Assembly: GCA_026129095.1 (NCBI GenBank)
Contig: JAHCIT010000004.1
Location: 270,850-334,849, forward strand
Direction: 5' to 3'
DNA length: 64,000 bases
DNA from: Deltaproteobacteria bacterium
Lineage (GTDB): Bacteria > JAGRBM01 > JAHCIT01
The notes below the pieces were generated by a model that was given only the letters and a program-made list of their open reading frames with translations, had not been told where the DNA came from and ran no database searches. The position numbers and the translations under genes were made by a program. This document shows positions 7,476-15,771 of the stretch, one piece after another; position 1 is the stretch's first letter; every line of letters begins with the position of its first letter.

Positions 7476-8677
7476 AACCGGACCCAGTTCACCTTCGGCG
7501 GATTCCTGGCGATCTGCCTGAAAAAGTTCCGGGCGATCACCATCCGGTGCACTTCCGAGGGGCCGTCATAGATGCGGAAGGCCCTGCCCTCGCGGAAGAA
7601 CCGCTCCACCGGCGTATCTCCGGAATAGCCGAGCCCTCCCATCACCTGGACGGCGCGATCAAAAACGCGGTTGACCGCCTCGGACGCGTACAGCTTCGCC
7701 ATCGACGTCTCTTCGCGGGCCTCGCTCCCCTGGTCCAGCAGCCAGGCGGCATGCAGCGTAACAAGTTTCGCCGTGTGGAGATCCATCACCGAATCGGCCA
7801 CCGACCACTGGGTATTCTGGTGGTCCGCGAGCTTCACCTTGAACGCCTCGCGTTCGAGAGCACGGTGAGCCATCAGGTCGAGGGCCCGTTCCGCGGCACC
7901 GATCCAGCGCATGCAGTGGGTAAGCCGTGCCGGCCCCAGCCGCACCTGCATCAGCTTGAAGCCCTCTCCCTCCTTGCCCAGCATCGCCGACTGCGGCACG
8001 CGGACATTCTCGATCACCATCTCGCAGTGCCCGCCCGGCCCGTGGGTACCGAGTACCGGCACCATGCGCTTGACGGTAAAGCCGGGCGTGTTCATCGGCA
8101 CCAGGAAAAGCGAAACCCCCTCATGTGCCTTCACCTTCGGATTGGTCACCGCCGCAAAGATGCAGAAACCCGCGCCCATGGCGCCCGTCGTGAACCACTT
8201 GTGGCCGTTCAGTACCCATTCGTCGCCGTCCCGGACGGCGGTGGACTTCACCATGCTGGCATCGGCACCGACACCCTGTGCCGGTTCGGTCATGCCGAAA
8301 CAGGAACGGAACTTCCCCTCGACCAGCGGCCGGAGATACCTGCCCTTCTGCTCGTCATTCGCCGTCTTCCAGAGCAGATGCATGTTGCCCTCGTCCGGCG
8401 CCGCGCAGTTCAGGGCCACGGGTCCGAGGAGCGAGCGTCCTGCCGCCATGAACACGGCGGCCGTTTCCACATGTGACAATCCCTGCCCGCCCAGTTCCAC
8501 TGGCAGGTGCGGCGTGTAGATGCCCCAGTCGCGGGCCTTCTGCCGCATCTCGGAAATCAGCTCGTCGGGCAGATGGTCCGAATCCTCCCGCCCTTCATAC
8601 GGGATCACCACCTCGTCAATGAACCTTCGGACCGTGGCGGAGAGATCCTCAGCGCGCTTGGACATGGTGAAATCCAT
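7472..8677 (-). CDS. Acyl-CoA dehydrogenase, ACAD10/11-like
   Basis: Acyl-CoA dehydrogenase of 401 aa. The middle-domain signature is FGMTEPAQGVGADAS, the C-terminal one VQVMGGLGYSGDTPVERFFR, and the protein ends with RIYDGPSEVHRMVIARN. The Asp-Gly-Pro-Ser-Glu-Val-His version of the active-site loop is typical of the ACAD10/11-like group, not of short- and medium-chain enzymes (YEGTSE). This group acts on longer or hydroxylated acyl-CoAs in characterised cases, but the substrate here is unknown. GGAGG is 8 bases upstream of the ATG. It is the second acyl-CoA dehydrogenase within 6 kb and is only about 24% of a kilobase away from the kinase gene upstream, with no coupling. Confidence 0.9.
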   Translation of the reverse strand: MDFTMSKRAEDLSATVRRFIDEVVIPYEGREDSDHLPDELISEMRQKARDWGIYTPHLPVELGGQGLSHVETAAVFMAAGRSLLGPVALNCAAPDEGNMHLLWKTANDEQKGRYLRPLVEGKFRSCFGMTEPAQGVGADASMVKSTAVRDGDEWVLNGHKWFTTGAMGAGFCIFAAVTNPKVKAHEGVSLFLVPMNTPGFTVKRMVPVLGTHGPGGHCEMVIENVRVPQSAMLGKEGEGFKLMQVRLGPARLTHCMRWIGAAERALDLMAHRALEREAFKVKLADHQNTQWSVADSVMDLHTAKLVTLHAAWLLDQGSEAREETSMAKLYASEAVNRVFDRAVQVMGGLGYSGDTPVERFFREGRAFRIYDGPSEVHRMVIARNFFRQIARNPPKVNWVRF

Positions 8678-8791
8678 CTGTTTTGCCTCCCTGCCGCAGC
8701 AGGCCCGGTATCGCCAGGCCGCCGGCGGCGCCAGTTTGAATGGATACAGCCGGAAAAGGGAAGGGAAACCGGAATGATCCGGCCACGAAGA

Positions 8792-10177
8792 TCAGTCCGC
8801 AATCGGAATCCGGATAGTAGCTATGGTCCCCTCGCCCGCCGTGCTCCTGATATCAATGCTGCCGCCGATACGCGACAGCATGACGTGGGTGATGTACAGG
8901 CCGAGCCCCACGCTGTGCCCCTCACCTGATTTTTCTCCGGTTGTAAACGGCTTGAACACATGTGGAAGCAGGTCGGCAGATATGCCCCTGCCACGGTCGG
9001 AAACCGTGCAGATGAGATCGCCACCAATCCGTTCGAGGCGGAGTGACGGCGGGATGGAACTCCCTGACCGTGCCGCATTGTCCACAACGGCAAGGAGGAT
9101 TTTCGTCAGGTACCGCTGTGGCACCAGAAGCCCCGACAGCGGCTTCAACCCTTCGATCTGGAGCTGCGGGAAGGCTCCCTGCACTACACCCATAACCGTC
9201 GCCAAAGCGGCCCGGTCCTCGACAGCCGCCAGTTCATCTGACAGTTCGTACATCCGGTTCACGATGAGCGATGCACGCTCCTGCCCCCGGAACGACATGG
9301 ACAGTGCCTGCAAGGCGGCCGACTTTTCGGCCGCTGCCAGCGAGGGCGACTGCCCGATGTCTTCCTTCAACATCTGGAGGATAGAGAAGCTGGACCCCAG
9401 CGGATTCCGGAGTTCATGGGCGGCGCCGTGAACCAGCGAGCCGAGGGACGCGAGAGCTTCGGACCGGACGAGCTGGTCCTGTGTGGACTTCAGTTCGGCA
9501 TGAGCCTTGGAAAGGTCGTCATAGGCCGATGCGAGCGCCCGTTCACTGGACCGGAGACGTGCGAACAGTGCCGAGGTCAACCCTACGATGAGCATCGCCA
9601 GGAAAAGCCCCAGGGCGAGCCGCTGCTGTTCCCATAAAGCCGACAGGCGTCCGTCCACTACAGGCGGGCTTTCCATCAGGGGTGCGTAAGGCATCCAACC
9701 CGCGGTCATGGAAACCGTTGCAGCCGTAATCATCAGGAGCCCCGCACCGGTCCCCGCAATTACAGGCCTCGGCTCGAAGTAGAGGAAGGCGAGAATCACC
9801 CCGCCGATCAGCTGGACCCAGGCGAGATTGTCGTCCGGGCCGAAGAACCACGCCCCCACCGTGTTGGCCAGCGCGTAGTAGATGACTGTCACATAGACGA
9901 GCAGGAACAGTTCCGGCCGCGTCTTGCGTACGGCCAGCGCGATAGCGGCAATGACGGCCCACCCTGCGATGAGTCCCTTCACCGTGCGGATGAAAACCGG
10001 CAGAACATCCCGGTTCACGAACGGCAACAGTCCGGGGTCAGCCTCGACCTGGTAAAGATAGTTCAGATTACCGGCCGTGATGACGCCGCAGATACCAGCG
10101 GCGAAGAGACACTTGTCCGCATTGCTCCAGTGGATGGAGCGTGCGAAAAAATCGCGTATCCGGCGAAGCACAGACAT
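8792..10177 (-). CDS. Membrane-bound sensor histidine kinase
   Basis: Histidine kinase of 461 aa. Residues 20-205 contain about six hydrophobic segments with short loops, so the sensor is a polytopic membrane domain with no large periplasmic part. A coiled-coil linker (about 207-242) leads to the HisKA region, where the phospho-accepting H254 lies in HGAAHELRNPLGS. The HATPase domain has the N box (VDNAARSG), G1 (SDRGRGIS) and G2 (GEGHSVGLGLYI). No response regulator gene is adjacent, so the partner is encoded elsewhere. Its mRNA leader would contain the stable hairpin at 10250-10284. Confidence 0.9.
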   Translation of the reverse strand: MSVLRRIRDFFARSIHWSNADKCLFAAGICGVITAGNLNYLYQVEADPGLLPFVNRDVLPVFIRTVKGLIAGWAVIAAIALAVRKTRPELFLLVYVTVIYYALANTVGAWFFGPDDNLAWVQLIGGVILAFLYFEPRPVIAGTGAGLLMITAATVSMTAGWMPYAPLMESPPVVDGRLSALWEQQRLALGLFLAMLIVGLTSALFARLRSSERALASAYDDLSKAHAELKSTQDQLVRSEALASLGSLVHGAAHELRNPLGSSFSILQMLKEDIGQSPSLAAAEKSAALQALSMSFRGQERASLIVNRMYELSDELAAVEDRAALATVMGVVQGAFPQLQIEGLKPLSGLLVPQRYLTKILLAVVDNAARSGSSIPPSLRLERIGGDLICTVSDRGRGISADLLPHVFKPFTTGEKSGEGHSVGLGLYITHVMLSRIGGSIDIRSTAGEGTIATIRIPIAD

Positions 10178-10249
10178 GGAACGGAAACCCTATCCCGGCG
10201 TCTCGACAATTACCCGTTGCATCGCATAAAACTGCCGGGCAAGAAAAGA

Positions 10250-10284
10250 ACCCGGCCCTGGTTCATGATGAACCAGAGCCGGGT
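10250..10284 (-). terminator. Very stable hairpin, possible leader attenuator of the kinase gene
   Basis: The arms 10250-10265 and 10269-10284 pair over 15 of 16 positions with a 3-base loop (one C-A mismatch). Read leftwards (minus strand) the hairpin is followed at once by TTCTTTTCTT, the form of an intrinsic terminator. Read rightwards it is followed by G-rich sequence, so it is not a plus-strand terminator. No minus-strand gene ends here. It lies 73 bases upstream of the kinase start, so it may attenuate kinase transcription or stop antisense transcripts from the hemC side. Confidence 0.55.
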
Positions 10285-10352
10285 CGGGGAAGGGGAGGGA
10301 ACTAGGTGATACCAAGATGACAGATTCACCTGAACCCCCTCTTAAGGCCGTG

Positions 10353-10381
10353 TTAATTGAACTTCATTTCCCCAATAAAAT
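10353..10381 (+). promoter_or_regulatory. Possible sigma70-type promoter for hemC
   Basis: TTAATT and TAAAAT are separated by 17 bases, in an AT-rich island 68 bases upstream of the hemC start. The -10 box matches consensus at five of six positions and the -35 box at only three, so this is tentative. Confidence 0.35.
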
Positions 10382-10448
10382 CCGTGATTTCTGATACGTT
10401 TGATTCCGCGAGGCCGGCTGGAAGGCCGCTTTTGGGAGCGAAAACCCC

Positions 10449-11378
10449 GTGAAATCCAACGTCAGAATAGGCACCCGGGGATCGAAGCTAGCGCTGTGGC
10501 AGGCGAACCATCTGGCTGACCTTTTGCGTCAAAAGCATCCTGGAATCGAAATTGAACTGGAAACGATCAAAACCACCGGAGACCGGGTTCTGGATCGTCC
10601 ACTGGCGGAGATCGGTGGAAAAGGCCTGTTCGTGAAAGAGATCGAGGATGCCCTGCTCTCCGGCCGCATTGATCTCGCCATCCATTCGCTCAAGGACGTG
10701 CCAGCCGAACTTCCGCCGGGGCTGGGTCTGGTCACGTTTCTCCCGCGCGAGGATCCACGCGATGCCCTTTGCGTCCGGGGCCGGAAAAATCTCGCGGAAC
10801 TTCCTGAAGGGGCACATGTGGGGACATCGAGCCTCCGGCGGCAGGTTCAGCTCAAGCGGGCGCGCCCTGACCTCAGGATTTCCCCGCTTCGGGGAAATGT
10901 TGATACCCGGCTTCGCAAGCTGGACGATGGCGAATACGACGCGATCATACTGGCAGCGGCCGGGCTGAAGCGGCTCGGCCTCGACGGCCAGATCGGCGAG
11001 CTCGTCAGTACGGAAACCATGATTCCGGCCGTCGGTCAGGGAATTCTTGCCATCGAAGCCCGCCTCGAAGACATGGAGACGCGCCATCTGCTCGGTCCGC
11101 TGAACGACAGCGAGGCCTCCAAGGCCGCCCGTTGTGAACGGGCCCTGCTTGCCGGGATGGGAGGCTCCTGCTGGCTGCCGATGGGAGCCCATGCCCGGCA
11201 GGCCGCCGGTGGTCTTTTGCTCACGGCGTTCGTCTCGTCTATCGACGGAAGCTGCTTCCTCCGGCATGATGCGACCGGAACAGACCCTGTCCATCTCGGT
11301 ACCGAAACAGCCGAATGGCTGATCGGGAACGGCGGCAGGCAGCTCTTGAAGGATATCCAGGACCGGCATGGGAACTGA
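10449..11378 (+). CDS. hemC: Porphobilinogen deaminase (hydroxymethylbilane synthase)
   Basis: Joins four porphobilinogens into hydroxymethylbilane in haem, siroheme and cobalamin synthesis. Full family length at 309 aa. It has the N-terminal RIGTRGSKLALWQA, the substrate-binding IDLAIHSLKDVPAELP, GTSSLRRQ and RGNVDTRLRKLD, and the dipyrromethane-cofactor cysteine C241 in GGSCWLPMG. The loop before that Cys is slightly unusual (usually EGGCQVPIG). The start is a GTG with GGGAG about 11 bases upstream. It overlaps cobA-hemD by 11 bases, so the consecutive steps to uroporphyrinogen III and precorrin-2 are translated together. Confidence 0.95.
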   Translation: MKSNVRIGTRGSKLALWQANHLADLLRQKHPGIEIELETIKTTGDRVLDRPLAEIGGKGLFVKEIEDALLSGRIDLAIHSLKDVPAELPPGLGLVTFLPREDPRDALCVRGRKNLAELPEGAHVGTSSLRRQVQLKRARPDLRISPLRGNVDTRLRKLDDGEYDAIILAAAGLKRLGLDGQIGELVSTETMIPAVGQGILAIEARLEDMETRHLLGPLNDSEASKAARCERALLAGMGGSCWLPMGAHARQAAGGLLLTAFVSSIDGSCFLRHDATGTDPVHLGTETAEWLIGNGGRQLLKDIQDRHGN

Positions 11379-12903
11379 CGGCATAACCGGAATCGTATAT
11401 CTCGTCGGCGCGGGGCCGGGGGATCCGGAACTCCTGACGCTCAAGGGCAGAAGGCTGCTCGGCGAGGCCGATATCGTCTTTTATGACTATCTCGCCAATC
11501 CCGAACTGCTCACGCATGTCCGGCCCGGAGTCCGGACCGTTTTCGTCGGGAAAAAAGGCGGCACCGACTATATCCAGCAGGACGAGATCAACCGGCTGAT
11601 CGTCGAGGCGGCCAGGGCCGGCCAGAAGGTCGTGCGGCTCAAGGGCGGCGACCCGCTGGTCTTCGGACGCGGCGGCGAGGAGGCGGAAGAACTTGCCGCC
11701 GCCGGGATTCCGTTCGAGTTCGTTCCGGGCATCACCAGCGCCATCGCCGCTCCGACCTATGCCGGGATTCCCCTCACTCACCGGGATTTCACGGCCACGG
11801 TCACTTTCGCCACCGGAAACGAAAAGGAAGGCAAGGAAGGCTCCCTGCTGCCGTGGGAAAAACTCGCCGCACCGGATTCCACGCTCGTCATCCTGATGGG
11901 CGTCAAGCAGCTTGCCAGCAACGTCGAACAGCTCATCCGTCACGGCCGTGCGCCACATACCCCGGCGGCACTTGTGCAGTGGGGCACCTGGAACCGCCAG
12001 CGAAGCGTCACCGGCACGCTGAACGACATCGAACTGAAGGCAAGGGAGGCGGGCATCGAGGCCCCCGCCGTATTCATCGTCGGCGAAGTGGTCGCCCTCC
12101 GCGACAAGCTGAACTGGTTTGAAACCCGCCCCCTGTTCGGCAAGCGCGTGCTCGTCACCCGTGCCCGCAAGCAGGCCAGCGAATTCGCCCGCGGCCTCAG
12201 GGAACTGGGCGCCGACGTGCGCGAGACCCCGGCCATCGAAATCGCCGATCCCGAAAGCTGGGGGCCCTTCGATAATGCCGTGAAATCCATCGAGCGCGAC
12301 ACCTGGCTGGTGTTCACCAGCGCCAACGGTGCCGAGAAAACCGTCGAACGGCTCCGGGCAACCGGTCATGACATCCGTGCGCTCAAGGGCCCCCGTGTGG
12401 TGGCCATTGGGCCAGCGACGGCCGCCGCCTGCGAAGCCGCCGGACTCAAGGTGGACGCCGTGCCGGGCGAATTCGTCGCCGAGGGCGTGGTGAAGTTCTT
12501 CGAGACCCAGGATGTCAAAGGCCGGCGCATCTCGGTCTTTCGCGCAGCCGAGGCCCGCGAGGTGCTTCCCGATGCGTTGAGGCAGATGGGCGCGGACGTG
12601 AACGTCGTACCGGTATACCGCACGGTTCAGCCGGCTGCCGGCGGCGAGGAACTGGCCGCCGAACTCCTGTCCGGCGCCATCGACCTGGTGACATTCACCA
12701 GCTCTTCCACGGTGACAAACTTCATCAGGCTCATTGGCGAACCCGCGGCCCGAAAGCTGCCGCCACCGGTGAAAATTGCCACCATCGGCCCGATCACCGC
12801 CGAGACCGCCCGCAAGGCGGGATTCCGTGTCGATATCGAGCCGCCGGACTTTCACATCCCGTCATTTCTCAAGGCTATCGGGCAATACTACGCTCGCCGC
12901 TGA
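11368..12903 (+). CDS. cobA-hemD: Fused uroporphyrinogen-III methyltransferase / uroporphyrinogen-III synthase
   Basis: Two enzymes in one chain of 511 aa. Residues 1-250 are the SAM-dependent methyltransferase (CobA/SUMT): VYLVGAGPGDPELLTLKG, VVRLKGGDPLVFGRGGEE and PGITSAIAAPTYAGIPLTHR are all present. Residues 255-511 are uroporphyrinogen-III synthase (HemD): two alternating Rossmann-like lobes with VFTSANGAEKTVE and VTFTSSSTVTNF. The fusion channels hydroxymethylbilane to precorrin-2 and feeds siroheme and cobalamin. It follows hemC directly. This fits the presence of a B12-binding protein at 47480, although that link is inferred. CobA-HemD fusions are known in several phyla, so the arrangement is not novel. 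Confidence 0.95.
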   Translation: MGTDGITGIVYLVGAGPGDPELLTLKGRRLLGEADIVFYDYLANPELLTHVRPGVRTVFVGKKGGTDYIQQDEINRLIVEAARAGQKVVRLKGGDPLVFGRGGEEAEELAAAGIPFEFVPGITSAIAAPTYAGIPLTHRDFTATVTFATGNEKEGKEGSLLPWEKLAAPDSTLVILMGVKQLASNVEQLIRHGRAPHTPAALVQWGTWNRQRSVTGTLNDIELKAREAGIEAPAVFIVGEVVALRDKLNWFETRPLFGKRVLVTRARKQASEFARGLRELGADVRETPAIEIADPESWGPFDNAVKSIERDTWLVFTSANGAEKTVERLRATGHDIRALKGPRVVAIGPATAAACEAAGLKVDAVPGEFVAEGVVKFFETQDVKGRRISVFRAAEAREVLPDALRQMGADVNVVPVYRTVQPAAGGEELAAELLSGAIDLVTFTSSSTVTNFIRLIGEPAARKLPPPVKIATIGPITAETARKAGFRVDIEPPDFHIPSFLKAIGQYYARR

Positions 12904-13838
12904 TGCCCTCCATCTGGTATTTCGGAACACCCGGTTTCGCTGTCCCGCCGCTCCAGGCGCTGCTGGAACACGGCGAAAAGGTGTCACTGGTCGTCACGCA
13001 ACCAGACCGTCCGGCGGGCCGCAGGGAAGAACTGAAGGCCCCGGAAGTGAAGCAGTTCGCGCTCGCCCATGCCCTGCCCGTATTCCAGCCGGAACGGGTC
13101 CGGGCACCCGAGGCAATCTCCAGGTTCCAGGCCGAGGCGGAAAAGGACTGGCCGGAACTGGCGGTCGTCACCGCCTTCGGACAGATCATCCCCAAGACGC
13201 TTCTTGCTATACCCCGGCGTGGTTTCTGGAATATTCACGCCTCTCTGCTCCCCAGGCTCCGTGGTGCATCGCCGATACAGGGAGCGATTCTGGAGGGCAT
13301 GGGCGAAACCGGTGTCACCATCATGCAGATGGATGAGGGACTGGATACGGGAGATATCCTGCTCACCCGGACCTGCCCCATTGGGCCGGACGAGACAGCC
13401 GGTGAACTCCACGACAGGCTGGCCCCACTGGGAGCGGAGGCCCTCATCGCCGCGCTTGATCTTGCCCGGCAAGGCAGGTTGACGCCCCGGAAGCAGGACG
13501 ATTCCCTCTCCACCCATGCGCCCAAGCTGGACCGGGCCTCGGGGCAGATCGACTGGTCCCATCCGGCCAGACGCATCGTGGACCAGATCCGGGCGCTGAA
13601 CCCGTGGCCCTCGGCACAAACCACGCTGGAACAGGAACGGATCAAGATTCACCGGGCGCAGGCGGTGCCGGGATCCGGAGCCGCCGGCACGATCATCAGC
13701 TACGAACCTCTTGTCGTGGCCAGTGGCGAGGGAGCCGTGGAAATCCTCGAACTCCAGCGGGAAGGGAAAAAACCGCTGGGCGCACACGATTTCGTCCGGG
13801 GGCTGCGCCTCAAACCCGGCGCCCGGTTCGGCAGATGA
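12903..13838 (+). CDS. fmt: Methionyl-tRNA formyltransferase
   Basis: Formylates initiator Met-tRNA using 10-formyl-THF. 311 aa, the usual length. The catalytic segment NIHASLLPRLRGASPIQ has the Asn, His and SLLP motif, followed by MDEGLDTGD with the catalytic Asp. The C-terminal OB-fold tRNA-binding domain covers about residues 205-311. The ATG overlaps the cobA-hemD stop by one base (TGATG) and the gene's own stop overlaps the rsmB start, so it sits inside a tightly coupled operon. Confidence 0.95.
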   Translation: MPSIWYFGTPGFAVPPLQALLEHGEKVSLVVTQPDRPAGRREELKAPEVKQFALAHALPVFQPERVRAPEAISRFQAEAEKDWPELAVVTAFGQIIPKTLLAIPRRGFWNIHASLLPRLRGASPIQGAILEGMGETGVTIMQMDEGLDTGDILLTRTCPIGPDETAGELHDRLAPLGAEALIAALDLARQGRLTPRKQDDSLSTHAPKLDRASGQIDWSHPARRIVDQIRALNPWPSAQTTLEQERIKIHRAQAVPGSGAAGTIISYEPLVVASGEGAVEILELQREGKKPLGAHDFVRGLRLKPGARFGR

Positions 13839-15229
13839 AACCACCGGCGCGCCCCCGGGGGCAGCATTCAACGAACCTGAAGCCGTCACGCCTGTCTCCC
13901 CGGCAAGCCGCGCTCGAAACCCTGCTTGAGGTGGGACGCGGCGCTCATCTGGATGCTGCCCTGGATGCCCGCCTCCGGCAGATCGAACGGCCCGAGGACC
14001 GGGGGCTCGCCACCACCATCGCCTATGGAACGCTCCGGTGGCGGGGGCAGATTGATCCAGTGCTGGCCGGGCTTTCTTCCCGGCCGATTGACACTCTGGA
14101 CAGGCGGCTACTGGAAGCGGCGCGCATCGGACTGTTCCAGCTCATGTACCTCAGCCGGGTTCCCCACCACGCCGCCGTGGCCGAAACGGTCGCGCTGATT
14201 CCCGAACAGCATCTTCGCAACTTCGCCAACGGCGTCCTGCGGGAAGCCGCCCGCCGGGTCGAAAAGGGCGATCTCCGGTATTCGGACACCAGTTCGCCGG
14301 AAACACTGGCCCGCACGGCGAGCCTGCCCCTCTGGTATGTGCGTCGGTTATGGCACCGGCTGGGTCCAGAGGCTGCCGTGCGGGCAGCAGAGGCCCTGAA
14401 CCAGACGCCACCGGTATTTCTCCGGATCAATACCCTGAAAATCACCCGTGAGGGCCTGCTCGACCGTCTTCGCGTGGTAGGAACCGAACCTGCTGCGTGT
14501 GCATTTTCACCAGCCGGGATCGAGCTCAACGGGGCGCGCGCCATCACCGACCAGATCACTGGCGGCGGCTTTGCCTTCATTCAGGACGAGGCGAGCCAGA
14601 TGGTCCCCCTTCTGGTGGACCCCAAACCGGGAGAGAAAATCCTGGATCTGTGCGCCGCGCCCGGCGGCAAGACGCTGGGCCTTGCGCTCCTTTCCGGAGG
14701 CAAGGCGGAGATTACCGCCGTGGACCGTTCGGCACCCCGGCTGAAACGGATCGACACACTGGCCCGGTCGCTCGCCATACCCGGCATCAGGACCATGCAG
14801 GCAGATGTCTCAGCACCGGTGCCCGGACTCGCCCCGCAGTCATTCGACCGGGTACTCGTGGACCCGCCCTGCTCGGCTATGGGCACGCTGCACAGAAACC
14901 CCGATGCCCGCTGGACCCGGCGCGAGGAAGACCTGCCGCTCTATGCCGCCACGCAACGGAAAATCCTTGAACAGGGATGGAACCTCCTGAAGCCGGGCGG
15001 GCGGCTTGTCTACTCGGTCTGCACGGTCGAACCGGAAGAAACGACCGGCGTTACCGGCGCATTTCTCGCTGCACATGCGGATGCACGCCCTGTTCCGGTC
15101 ACGCGTGCGGCTGCCGGGCTTGCGGCCGAAACCGCCGCCAGAATCTCCACACGGGAGGGCCACTTCCGGATGACCCCGTGGGACCACCGTACCGACGGTT
15201 TCTTTGCGGCAGTCCTGGGAAAGGACTAG
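13835..15229 (+). CDS. rsmB: 16S rRNA m5C967 methyltransferase
   Basis: RsmB/Sun of 464 aa. The N-terminal 150 residues are a NusB-like RNA-binding domain (SPRQAALETLLEV...). The methyltransferase domain has the SAM motif LDLCAAPGGKTLGLA, the motif IV DPPCSAMGTLHRNP and the motif VI SVCTVEPEE, both with the paired cysteines used in m5C chemistry. The ATG at 13835 overlaps the fmt stop (ATGA), so fmt-rsmB are coupled as in many bacteria. A much longer reading from 13604 is out of keeping with the family length and overlaps fmt, so it was rejected. Confidence 0.94.
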   Translation: MKPPARPRGQHSTNLKPSRLSPRQAALETLLEVGRGAHLDAALDARLRQIERPEDRGLATTIAYGTLRWRGQIDPVLAGLSSRPIDTLDRRLLEAARIGLFQLMYLSRVPHHAAVAETVALIPEQHLRNFANGVLREAARRVEKGDLRYSDTSSPETLARTASLPLWYVRRLWHRLGPEAAVRAAEALNQTPPVFLRINTLKITREGLLDRLRVVGTEPAACAFSPAGIELNGARAITDQITGGGFAFIQDEASQMVPLLVDPKPGEKILDLCAAPGGKTLGLALLSGGKAEITAVDRSAPRLKRIDTLARSLAIPGIRTMQADVSAPVPGLAPQSFDRVLVDPPCSAMGTLHRNPDARWTRREEDLPLYAATQRKILEQGWNLLKPGGRLVYSVCTVEPEETTGVTGAFLAAHADARPVPVTRAAAGLAAETAARISTREGHFRMTPWDHRTDGFFAAVLGKD

Positions 15230-15237
15230 CGTTGGCC

Positions 15238-15675
15238 ATGGCTGAAAATGACCTGACACCGAGCATCCCCTTGCGCCCCACCCTGACGCACACGGCGATC
15301 CGGGTGCGCGATCTCAAGGCCACGATCCGGTTCTACGAGGAGTTCACTCCACTGCGTTCGGTCCATACGCGTGTGGACCAGGACACCGGCACCGCCGTGA
15401 CCTGGCTGCGGCAGGAACAGCCGCACTTCACCATCGTCGCCATCCAGCCGGAGAAGTTCGAGGGGCCCGATTTCCGTCTGGAAGGACTTGAGCATCTGGG
15501 GTTCGAGCTCACCTCGCGGGCGGCCGTGGACGAAATGGCCAAACGTCTGCGCGATGCGGGCCATGACGTGTTCTATGGTCCCCGTTACTACGACCGGATC
15601 GTCGGCTACATCTGCCTCGTCCGCGATCCGGATGGCCGGATCGTCGAGTATTCGGCCGAGCAGGTGATGGAATAG
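15238..15675 (+). CDS. VOC-family (glyoxalase/bleomycin resistance fold) protein
   Basis: A 145-aa vicinal-oxygen-chelate protein made of two beta-alpha-beta-beta-beta modules: LTHTAIRVRDLKATIRFYEE at the start and VGYICLVRDPDGRIVEYS at the end. Candidate metal ligands are H18, a His in LEHLGFEL and the Glu of GRIVEYS. The substrate cannot be told: lyases, dioxygenases and epimerases share this fold. The ATG at 15238 lies 8 bases after the rsmB stop; an in-frame TTG two codons earlier is possible. It is probably the last gene of the hemC-cobA/hemD-fmt-rsmB run. Confidence 0.85.
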   Translation: MAENDLTPSIPLRPTLTHTAIRVRDLKATIRFYEEFTPLRSVHTRVDQDTGTAVTWLRQEQPHFTIVAIQPEKFEGPDFRLEGLEHLGFELTSRAAVDEMAKRLRDAGHDVFYGPRYYDRIVGYICLVRDPDGRIVEYSAEQVME

Positions 15676-15771
15676 GCTGGCAGGGCCCCGGCATTATCCT
15701 TTTGAGTTTTTCCCGCAGGACCGGCTATGTGAGCCCCGCAATCCTCTCCTGCAAGGAGCACATCCAGCACC

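Noticed and set aside
10305..10332. Inverted repeat AGGTGA-N16-TCACCT between the kinase and hemC
   Set aside because: Six-base arms with a long spacer in a 271-base gap can easily arise by chance; no matching regulator is nearby.
10285..10448. Small minus-strand ORF running through the kinase-leader hairpin
   Set aside because: A 37-codon GTG frame exists but has no family features and would need to translate through the hairpin; it is not supported.
11239..12855. 538-codon open reading frame antisense to cobA-hemD
   Set aside because: The plus-strand frame encodes clear CobA and HemD motifs over its whole length. The antisense frame has no recognisable domain and arises from the high GC content.
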